A stretch of DNA of 64,000 nucleotides. It comes from Antennarius striatus (taxonomy: Eukaryota; Chordata; Actinopteri; Lophiiformes; Antennariidae). Shown here piece by piece: positions 12,102 to 21,204 of this stretch; position 1 is the first letter of the stretch, and each line of letters begins with the position of its first letter. The stretch lies in contig NC_090791.1 in assembly GCF_040054535.1 (NCBI RefSeq), positions 15,188,327 through 15,252,326 of the forward strand. The letters run 5' to 3'. The position numbers were made by a program, and so were the translations under genes. Under the pieces are notes generated by a model. The model was not told where the DNA came from. It saw nothing but the letters and a program-made list of their open reading frames with translations, and searched no databases.

Positions 12102-12464
12102 TCAGTCAGTCAGTCAGTCAGTCATTTTCATATTACCACCGCTACATCCGCCGCAGCGGGTCACGGGGAGCTGGAGCCAATCCCAGTGGCATAGGGCGTG
12201 AAGCGGGGGACACTCAGGGCACGACGCCAGTGCACCGTGGAGCCACACACAAAGACATACAACCACTCACACACACACACTCACACCTACGGGCAATTTG
12301 GGACCGGCCAATCAACCTGAAGTGTATGCTTTTGGAGGTGGGAGGAAGCCGGAGAACCCGGAGAGAACCCACGCAGACACGGGGAGAGCATGCAAACTCC
12401 GCACAGAGCGGGACTCGAACCCGGGTCCGCCGTGTTGTGAAACCACTGCGCCACCGTGCCGCCC
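12102..12464 (-). mobile_element. tRNA-derived SINE with perfect 14-bp target-site duplication
   Basis: CATAACAGCACCAG occurs at 12088-12101 and again at 12465-12478, a perfect 14-bp duplication flanking a 363-bp insert. Read on the minus strand the head contains a Pol III A box TGGCGCAGTGG (12443-12453) and a B box GGTTCGAGTCC (12411-12421), so the element is tRNA-derived. The body carries the fish-typical blocks CGGAGAACCCGGAGAGAACC and CACCTACGGGCAATTTGGGA in plus orientation. The 3' tail is (TGAC)n, seen as CAGT/TCAG units at 12101-12124. The perfect duplication implies a recent insertion. The 136-codon frames across it are not genes. Confidence 0.9.
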
Positions 12465-12835
12465 CATAACAGCACCAGATGAGGTAAATCTACAGAGACT
12501 GGGAAAAGAGAAAACAGGGAACAAACACTTTGCAACCCTAGTGTGATGTACCATGCATTTGTACATTCACTCATGCATTGAGAAAAATAAAGGCTAAAAA
12601 GAGGAAGTGTGATAAAAGAGTTCCTGTACTTGGTGGTAATATTAGTAGTAATAAAGGCCCTTTTCTGAGCATTAAGTAAATCTAATAATGTTTCAACTGC
12701 AATAAAGTCTTTCTTTTAAACAAAGAATTTCAAGACATGTCAAAACTTTCGGGAACCCAAACATTTCTCACATCTCCTGTTCACCACTAAAATATCCCCA
12801 CCTATACATTAAAATAAGCTCACTTGAAAACTTCA

Positions 12836-13165
12836 CGCTGTCACCTTCCGGCGTCTACCCGGAAGTACGGGCTGCTAGCGGCTCTGGTCTTCATATTTGT
12901 CCATGTCTCTCACTTACGGGGCCGTTTTGGCGTCGTCAAACATAGCGGTTTATATTCTTTGATTGTGACGGACCTCACATTGTCTTGTGGGGAACCCCAA
13001 TACTTTATTCACCAGGACTGAACTCTCGAAGCCGGTCTCTACCCGGATGGTTGGACTGTAATGCCGAAGCGGCCTTCGTCTTCGCCTGTGCCACACACAC
13101 GGAGCCGTTACGGCTTCGTCGGACACAGCGGTTGGTTTTCTTGTGACAGCGAAGAAAAAAGAAGA
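12836..13165. repeat. CpG-rich diverged tandem repeat
   Basis: Two diverged units are visible: CTACCCGGAAGTACGG followed by GGGGCCGTTTTGGCGTCGTC and AACATAGCGGTTT; then CTACCCGGATGGTTGG followed by GGAGCCGTTACGGCTTCGTC and GACACAGCGGTTGG. The patch is CpG-rich against an AT-rich background. It is either a fragment of a repeat family or a small CpG promoter; no open frame is convincing. Confidence 0.5.
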
Positions 13166-13552
13166 AAACAAACTCTGATATTAACGTTTAATCATGGAAT
13201 TTCCACGGGTTCCCGCTAATATTGTAAAGATTTGTTTACTATCTTGGCTTCACTAAGTCTAAAACAATCAATTCAGCCATCTTACTGGACTCAAAATGAT
13301 TGAATATTTCATATTAATTAAAACAGCACTTCTTGGTTGTACAGAAAAGGTATGATTTTCTCTTTCCAAGTCTTGTGCAGCTTTTGAAATCAGTTACAGT
13401 ATGTTCCAAGGTGTCACAATTCACTAATTAATGCAAACCAGTTTCCAAATAACATTGGCTAACAAGGTAACAATAACCTCCTGTAGAAATGGTCGTACCA
13501 CGTGTATTTGTGTGACATTAATTATTTCCATCACAGAATTTTCAAATAGTTG

Positions 13553-13990
13553 GTGCTACCTTTGGCTTCCTGAAAATGTGTTTTGTTTTGTGATTATATT
13601 TCATCAGATTTCAGAGATCTGTACCTAAAAAGGGTATAAAAGTGAAAATTTGACCTTGACTTAGCTTTTCAAGGTCAACAATGTGATCTAGTTTTCATCC
13701 CCTTGCCTCCCGGAATACAAGCCATTTGTTTCGTCTTTCTATCGTCTTTTTGCACATATCTGGTTCCTCAGATATGTGCAAAAAAATGTACAAAAGGTGA
13801 AATTTGACCTTGACTTGTTTTCTCAAGGTCAAGGTCATCATCTCATTTTCATCCCCTTTGCCGCCCGAGTGATGTGCTTTTTCTTTCACCTTTCTATCTG
13901 CAACGGTTGTGAAGATATTTGGTGGATGGACAGATGAACATCCAAACACTGACAATTACAATACATCACTGCTCAGGATGTAATTACAAT
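13553..13990 (-). repeat. family-R repeat, copy 3 (inverted, with partial internal duplication)
   Basis: Inverted copy of the repeat at 6813-7203: TTTGACCTTGACTT, CTCATTTTCATCCCCTTTG, TTTCTATCTGCAACGGTTG and ACAATTACAATACATCAC in that order. A TTTGACCTTGACTTAG block also appears earlier (13650), so part is duplicated. The leading part (GGCTTCCTGAAAATG) is shared with 29275-29310. A 16-bp-arm hairpin lies at 13747-13786. Confidence 0.65.
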
Positions 13991-14107
13991 AAATCACCGA
14001 TTCGATGGATGTAAAAGAATTAAAAATAAAACAATATTTAACTATTAATTTTCCGTACTGCTCTTTTTCCCGTTTATGCAGGTCACAGGGGTTGCAGGAG
14101 CCTTCTT

Positions 14108-14365
14108 CTTCTTCTCCTTTCGGCTTTTCCCTTCAGGGGTCGCCACAGCGAATCAGTTGCCTCCATCTAACCCTGTCTTCTGCATCCTCTTCTCTCACAC
14201 CAACTACCTTCATGTCCTCTTTCATGACATCCATAAACCTCCTCTTTGGTCTTCCTCTAGGCCTCCTGCCTGGCAGTTCAAAACTCAGCATCCTTCTACC
14301 AATATATTCACTATCTCTCCTCTGCACATGTCCAAACCATCTCAGTCTGGCCTCTTATGGGTATA
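14108..14365 (-). mobile_element. LINE 3'-end fragment (RTE-like reverse transcriptase C-terminus)
   Basis: On the minus strand the frame reads MQRRDSEYIGRRMLSFELPG, then RRPRGRPKRRFMDVMKEDMK and ends near WRQLIRCGDP. The arrangement (Y-I-G, G-R-P-x-x-R-W/F, K-E-D-M, W-R) is the C-terminal tail of RTE-type LINE open reading frame 2 found many times in fish genomes. Three related fragments occur at 38223-38330, 50757-50975 and 54260-54530. It is truncated and inactive. Confidence 0.75.
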
Positions 14366-14394
14366 AAGTGGGGAGATGTTCTGGATACAATGTG

Positions 14395-14550
14395 CCAGGC
14401 AATCATAGAACAACAGAAAGGAAAACAACCACCCATGCACACATAAACACCTACAGATTATTCGGGACTGACCAATTCACCTAAGTTGCCTGTTTTTGGA
14501 GGTGGGAGGAGAGCGGAGGACCCGGAGAGAACCCAGGCAGACATCGGGAG
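14395..14550 (-). repeat. SINE body fragment
   Basis: ACACCTACAGATTATTCGGG, GGAGGTGGGAGGAGAGCGGA and CCCGGAGAGAACCCAGGCAG match the body of the SINE at 12102-12464. The Pol III head is missing. Confidence 0.65.
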
Positions 14551-14839
14551 AACAATACTGTACATGATTGATAGTTACAAGACAAAAAGGACGAAGTCAA
14601 CATTGTCTATTCAAACCAAGTGATAGTATGTCTGCACATCAAAACAGATTTTGTTTACTCATTCATTTCGTCCTTGAATCTTTCTCATTCAAGTTATTCA
14701 CAACAATGTTAAGGATGGTGTTACCATGGCAACTAAACAAGAGCAAACAAGCCTCCCCTCCTAAAAGGAATTAATTAAAATACAAGAGAAAAGAGAAATG
14801 AGAAGAAAAGCTTTTACAAACTATAACAAAAACCAATGC

Positions 14840-15194
14840 AGTCAAAGACTGCAACATCCTGCGACACCCCTGAATTCAAGATTTTACCCTGACCTATTCA
14901 CATGGGTTAAAAATCAAAGCTAGTGCTCTGACCTACTTTCATATATCAAAGCAGTGGCTTGGACTATGGTCTTTCTATCTTATCCGGTTCCTCACTGTAC
15001 AAAAGTTAAAATTTGACCTTGATTTAGTTTTCTCAAGGTCATCATCTCATTTTCATCCCCTTTGCTGCCCGAGTGTGTGCTTTTTCTTTCATCTTTCTAT
15101 CTGCAACGGTTGCGAAGATAGTTGGTGGACTAACGGACGGACGAACACACAAACGCTTACAATTACAATACATCACCTCTTTTAAGTGGGATAT
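14840..15194 (-). repeat. family-R repeat, copy 4 (inverted)
   Basis: Begins GACTGCAACATCCTGCGACA, contains TTATCCGGTTCCTCACTGTA, TTTCATCCCCTTTGCTGCCC and TCTGCAACGGTTGCGAAGAT, and ends near AAGTGGGATATAA. It is the inverted copy of 6813-7203. Confidence 0.65.
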
Positions 15195-16620
15195 AATGAA
15201 AATGAAGCATGACAGCCAGATGCATTTCAGTAAATTATGCGGTGCACATGAGCTTTTCTTGGTTTACATGGAGGCCATCTCATACAAACTCCAGTTCTAA
15301 TCCCTTGCAACCCTGCAAAAGATTAATGGCTACACAAAAATTGATAAACAGCTGAGGGTAAATGATCTAGGTGGTTAATAAAATTCAAATGGAAATAATC
15401 ATCATGAGGTGTGGCAGTATTAGTTGTACTCTGTGAATTCTGTTCATACATGCCACAACTTTTTAGAAGTTTTTACAAACCTACTGTGCAAAAAACAGTT
15501 TCAATTGAGGAAATTAGTTTGCTGTAATGCAATTAATAGCTAAGATTTCCAGGTTTGCTTCACTTACTGCTGGGGTGTAAACTGTGTTCCCTTTGGCCCA
15601 AAATGTCTTCTTTATTTACATACGTTATTTACAAGTTGTACAATGTAATAACATTTATAAATGCTCAATTTCCTATCTGAATTTATTATACAGATAGCAT
15701 TCAAGTCTGGATGACAGACAAAATACAGAGTGGCAAAGACAATGCAAATGCAACCAGTGAAAAGCACGGCTACAACTTTGCTTCAGTTGTTAGAAACCTT
15801 TATAAAAGGAAGCTTATTCAAGCAAGTGGTTACAGATCGGCAGACTAGTATCTGTCACGACAAATTTGTATTTGCATTAATCTCTCAACTACTGAGGTAA
15901 GGGTCACCCGCAGGTCACTCCTAGAGATGATAATTTCGTCTACAATGACAACAGCAGGGACAGTGTGCTAAGTAACGAGGTTTGCATTTGTCAATTGTAA
16001 GACCGCTCGGTTGACTGTCAACGCTTTGTCTATATTGTTAGTCCATTTTCGCTACAAATCCAACCACGTGTCTAGCTAGGATATGGTCAATTATTACATT
16101 TGTTGAATAATACAATAAGACACAAAAACATGACTGCTGGCGAACAACCATGGTCGGTGAGCCAAAATCTTGACGTTAGGCCACAGGGCACAGATGATTG
16201 CCTGGGTTTTGTAATGGACAGAATTCAATGCACAGCAGATTGAGAAAGATACCAAGGGGGAATATTTTGGTTCCCGACGTTACGGGAACAATCTTCGGAA
16301 ACTGAACAAAATGATACTATTGTATTCCGTATTTTCTGCTCCATTGACTCATCAAATAACCTCAGTCTGAGTATACGCCATCATCACTGTGACGCCGCCA
16401 CCGTCTCCCACAACACAAGACAGTCGACGAGCAAAGTAGCAATTGATGCCGAGCATAATGGCAGTAGCAGCATTTGTTGGGTTATTGGAAGCGTAACTAT
16501 GTTGAACAGAGGTGGCAACAGGAAAGGGATGTCAAATGTATACACAATGTAGGTGCGGTTTTTGTGTCTTTTGATAGAGAACTGCAACTAGCTTTAGCTA
16601 GCAAGCTAGTTAGCCAGAGC
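15195..16620. other. no gene seen
   Basis: Non-coding; GC content rises towards the right as the probable promoter region at 16.6-16.9 kb is approached. The minus-strand frame at 16384-16587 has no recognisable domain. Confidence 0.35.
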
Positions 16621-16900
16621 AGGCCGCCGTACAAGTGAGCGGTCTCAGTGGGCGCCGGGCATCAGCATTACCTCTTAAACCGTAACACTGGTGTTACGGT
16701 GCCTCTTGTTGTCTACTCGTTCGGTTTATTGAGACAATGTGACCTGCAGATTATTGTCTGAAACAACGGCGTTTACCTGGATTTATCAGGTTGCCTGGAC
16801 GCGCGGGATCTTTCTCTCCGAGGATCCTGAACACCTCTCGTTGTTGATTACGTCACGCGTAGGTCTTTCTCTGAGGACGTAAAAGCATGTCACGTACCGC
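16621..16900 (-). promoter_or_regulatory. CpG-rich probable promoter with possible non-coding first exon on the minus strand
   Basis: This stretch is GC- and CpG-rich (GGGCGCCGGGC, GACGCGCGGGATC, CGTCACGCG) in an AT-rich setting. It holds a CRE-like TTACGTCA at about 16848-16855 and a 22-base palindrome, ACCGTAACAC-TG-GTGTTACGGT, at 16679-16700. On the minus strand a stretch ending at a donor (AATCCAG then GTAAACG, boundary at 16777) could be an untranslated first exon of a leftward gene. Without transcript data the direction and start are inference. It lies about 750 bp from the start of pet100, so it may be one half of a divergent promoter. Confidence 0.35.
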
Positions 16901-17524
16901 GACTCCACCGGCGACCGAGAATCTGTGGATCACCCGTGAAGACAAATTCTTATTAGTCGTTCCGAAAAGACATTTAAAGACCACAGCAATTGTAGTAAAA
17001 TTGCAGACGAAACCTAATGACATGCCCTTCTCATAGAATGACACTTAATGTTTGACTAAATGTTAACATTAATTTTCTGTAAAAATTACAGCGGGTACTC
17101 TGTTTTGTTATTCTAGCCTTCCTTTTAAAATACAGCTATTAACTATTTTTGATTATATTAATTTATTTGACAAAACTAAAAACAGTGTCAATAGATTTCC
17201 CCTAAAATGTCCAAGATTCATTTTATTATTTGCCATGAGAATGGGACCCGAATTCATTTGGGGCAATGTTGTACAGTACAGTATTTCAACTTTCAATTCG
17301 TCCTCATAAAGCACGGGTCTGATGAGAAAGCGTGGTTTTTAGCGCCCTCCCGAGGACAACTACAAATTAAACTACAGTACAACGTAAAACATTAGGTCGT
17401 TTGCAAAACAAAATTAATCTTTAGATTCACGGATTCCTTTGTTTATTTATTCAGCAGCAAAACTTTATTGGAACAATGTGTCACATAAGGTCCGTTTTCC
17501 CATAATCCACAGCGCTTGCGGTGT

Positions 17525-17638
17525 CGTCACGCAGCGATTGGCCTTCCGGAAACCCGGAAGTAGTGTGAAGGTCTTTTTTTGTTGACGTTTAAAGAATAGG
17601 TAGCGGTTCACTGTTGTAAACTCGCATTCAGTGTGACA
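17525..17638 (+). promoter_or_regulatory. pet100 proximal promoter and 5' leader
   Basis: TATA-less. It contains an inverted CCAAT box (ATTGG, 17537-17541) and two ETS-type sites, TTCCGG at 17545-17550 and CCGGAAGT at 17554-17561. ETS/NRF-2 sites are common in promoters of nuclear genes for mitochondrial proteins, which fits the gene. The functional reading is inference. Confidence 0.5.
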
Positions 17639-18437
17639 ATGGGTGTGAAATTGGAATATTTCCGAGTGAGTAGAAAATATTTTACTATAACAAAATCAAA
17701 TTACTTTTATCGTGCTTTAATCTTCAGGTTTAAAACCCGTGCAAATCTACTGTCATCAAATTCGAGTCTAGCTAGCAACACAAAGTACGTGTGGTAGCAT
17801 TGTAACAGCGTTTCACTGGGCGATTTGTTTGTTTTGAGCAGATGATGCTTTACCTGTCCTTTCCCGTGGCAATGTTCTGGATCTCAAATCAAGCAGAGTA
17901 CTTTGAAGAGTACGTTATAAAGAGGAAGGTTAGTAGTATTGCTAATATTTATAACTGTATGTTTCAGTTCTCTGTGTGAGACTTTATTGTCTTCTTGTTT
18001 GACAAATTTCCTTTTTGTACTGTGATTTCGCATTCGATTAACACTACCTAGAGGGAGATCTTTCCCCAAGATGAAGAAGCCCGTGTAAGTAGCACCGACT
18101 TAATTTGTTTTATTTTTCCTAAAGGCTTCAAAAATATAAAAACATAACCACGGGGTTTAATTGTCAACCAAAATGGTGTTACATTAGATGTTTTCTGAAT
18201 TTTATTCCCCGTTATTGTATTTAGAGTAATTTGTCCCCTCTTTTAATAACTGCATGTTCAATAAAGTTGACCTACACATTCATTATGTTTTACAACTATT
18301 ACTGTGGTGAACATAATATGATGATAATGACTGTAATTTATTTTTAGAGAAAAGAGATGGAAGACTTTAAAGTGCGAATGCGTGTTCGTATGGAGCAGCA
18401 GCGATTAAAGCGGATTTCTGCAGAGTCCAATGAATGA
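17639..18437 (+). CDS. pet100: PET100, cytochrome c oxidase assembly factor
   Basis: Four coding exons: 17639-17665, 17842-17928, 18052-18084 and 18348-18437; 237 bases, 78 aa, against about 73 aa in human. The N-terminus MGVKLEYFR, then MMLYLSFPVAMFWISNQAEY, matches the diagnostic PET100 start, where a single membrane segment also acts as the mitochondrial targeting region. It is followed by a charged helix (FEEYVIKRK, REIFPQDEEAR) and a Lys/Arg/Glu-rich C-terminus. PET100 sits on the inner mitochondrial membrane facing the intermembrane space and is needed to build complex IV. All junctions are GT-AG and keep frame. The gene lies head to tail 1.5 kb before stxbp2, as expected from the human PET100-PCP2-STXBP2 neighbourhood. 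A poly(A) signal AATAAA is at 18744-18749. Confidence 0.93.
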
Positions 18438-18743
18438 GGTTTTTTTTACATGAAGAAATGGGTTTCTCATCACCATCATATGACGAATATCAGCAATGAC
18501 TTTTGTGCAGATGGAAACTGGTCATACTTGAGTAGCAGCACATTGCAAATCATTAATTATGACCAACATATTCAATGTTGTGTTCAATTTACATGTGGGA
18601 CTTTTTCACATGAAGCCTTTAAAGAAGATTTATTCAGTGTGGATGCCTGGTCATAATTGTTGCTGTTATTACAATGTGTTGAAATGTGTGGTGTGTATTT
18701 TGTTGTATTGAATGTTATGCATTATTTTGTTAGGTGCAACGAT

Positions 18744-18749
18744 AATAAA
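18744..18749 (+). other. pet100 poly(A) signal
   Basis: AATAAA about 305 bases after the pet100 stop, followed by a GT/T-rich stretch at 18762-18800 that fits a downstream element. Confidence 0.6.
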
Positions 18750-18799
18750 GCTACAAAATGATTGATATTTTCATTGTTGTCATTTGTTGAGTTTGTTTC

Positions 18800-19968
18800 A
18801 CATATTTTAACAGAAACCTTAATTCACTCACCGGAATTGGTTGTTTCTCTATGAAGATGCTTTCATGTGCTAACATACTACTGGCTACATCTCAGTAACT
18901 GTTGCTGTGAATGTAAAACAGTTATGCCTTGACTGGAGAACAGCAAAGCAACAGTTACCTATATTAATAAAAATGTTTCTGAAGAGACACGTCTGCTGTC
19001 AGGTAAGAGTAGCAGTTTGTAAATTGTTTTAATTTTGCATATAAAACAGAAGGTCACACTGCCTCTTCTTAAACCGGGTTTACCATTTTACTACATTTTT
19101 GAACAAACTGATGAACATCCCATATGACTTTACCAATACTATAAATATGTGGAAAGAATCGTTGCTAGTTCAATGTGGCTTACCTTATGGGAAGGCAGAT
19201 TGTGTGTCATTTTTTTGTAGCTGTACTGTTTTCTTCATGTGTTTAACTCCTCAAGTGTTGACATGAATAAACTCCTTTTCAACAACCAAGAAATGAGCGT
19301 CCTTGGTCTTTTAGTGTCTTCTCACACAGCAGTTTAGTTGCGATGAAACATTGAACTGGCCTGAATTAGAATGAAAACCCACTGCTTTCTGAGGGATTGA
19401 CCTGGAGGATCGCACTCGATTCTGACGTAGTAAACCATACAATTACCAGCAGGCAACCTCCGTTTGCGTCGTCCCGCTACTTCCTACTTCCGTTTTCATT
19501 TCCTGTTAGCGATTTTCCTTTCAAAATAAAAGCATCGTGATCTTTCTAACGCTAATAAAATAATAACAATCAACCTGGCCTTTTAACAGGTTTTAACACA
19601 TTTCAACAAACTCAGGGCAGAATTTCTGCCTATTCTTGGCTGCCATTACATTTTCGGATTGGATAATATAATTAGTTTTATTAATTACTTTGCATTTAAA
19701 TATAAAACATTCTCTGATCGGACTTGTTGCTGGCTGCTGTGACTGTTTGATAAAGCCTAGGAATTAAGCATATTTATATTTAAGAAAACTATTGGAATTG
19801 AATGACCTGAACGATATTTTCTAAGTGTTTTGGAGAACTTGTGAAAATCCGCGGACATGTTCCTGTGTCACACACAGGGGGGAGATGTGATCCTGTCAAA
19901 GGCTTCGTACCGGAGCCACACAGGCTTTGACAACAAGGAAGTGGCTCCAGCGCCAGTAGACTGTCAAG
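18800..19968. other. pet100-stxbp2 intergenic region and stxbp2 5' leader
   Basis: No gene seen. The GC-richer part at 19390-19510 carries CTTCCTACTTCCG-type ETS-like words, and 19840-19968 is the probable 5' leader of stxbp2 (GACAACAAGGAAGTGG just before the ATG). No TATA box stands out. Confidence 0.4.
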
Positions 19969-21122
19969 ATGGCACCGAGTGGCCTCAAAGCAATAGTTTG
20001 TGAAAGTGAGTAAAATATTCTCTTTAATGTCGTCTGCTTTCACAGATTACCGTAATATAAGGAAATCGGTAATAAGAAACTACATCTGGAACTTTATAAT
20101 TTGACGATCAAAAGCAGAAACTGGGGGACACTTTAGCCGACCGAAGGTTTCTTCCTGTTCCATTCCAAAGAAATGCTCGTTGTGTGTCGATGGAGATACA
20201 GTAATAGTATAGGCAATCAAAACGTGTGCTGTACCGTTTCGTATGCTGGCAGTCGCATTTACTGTTCTTATTTCGTCATATAAAAGAAGAAAAAGGTGCC
20301 GCTTTATTAATAAAAATGAGGCAGTCCGGTTTGCAAGCTACATGAGCTAGCTAACTTAAAAGGAAGTCCGGTAAGTTGTGTTTAACCATTTAGCACCGAT
20401 CACCTGGAACGTGTCTGGTTAGTCTTTAAAACATGCGTCCTCTAATCCTATCGTCATTTAAAAACTCATTTTATAATCTATACAGTGTGAATTCACAAGT
20501 CACTAACTTTACCAAGCAAAAGTTTCATCTGATGGTGTTATTTGTTTAACTTCTCTAGTTTATTATTATAGCATTTTACATTGAAATGAAGTTGCTCAAG
20601 TTCAATTTGTTTTTTTTGTTTTTTTTAATTAACTATGCGACTATTAGTGATGCCAGTGTGATTCAGAACTATCATGGGACTCTTGCTTTTAGATGTAATA
20701 ACATAATGGTGACCCTGAGCTGTCAAGTTTGAAGTTTGCATTCTCTGCTGCCTAGATGGCAATAAACTCTGAGCAGTGATAGAGAATAAACGACAATAAG
20801 ACCCAATGCACAGGCAGGACAGGCTTATATCTGGGTAAGTTAAAAAAAAAAGTTTAATGCATGGTAGTAAGATTACCAAAATTACTTTGTGGATGATTCT
20901 TCACTTAATATGACGAATCACAATTACCAGTCTTTTTCCCCCCACTTCTCTGTATGAAATGAGTAAGAACACAAGGCATTCATCAGTAATGAAATTTCCA
21001 CATGGTTGATCGTTTATCAGAAAACCCCCCAGACATGATTAGGATTTACATTAGTCTCAAGTCATCCTGACAGCTTTATGTTATTGTGGGAAGGTAAAGG
21101 TTAGATGATAGTTCTTCACTTC

Positions 21123-21204
<82 letters not shown>

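Noticed and set aside
12059-12469. 136-aa plus frame and minus frames of 84-95 aa
   Set aside because: They lie across a tRNA-derived SINE with target duplications; non-coding.
14005-14484. 159-aa plus-strand frame
   Set aside because: Antisense to a LINE reverse-transcriptase tail whose meaningful frame is on the minus strand.
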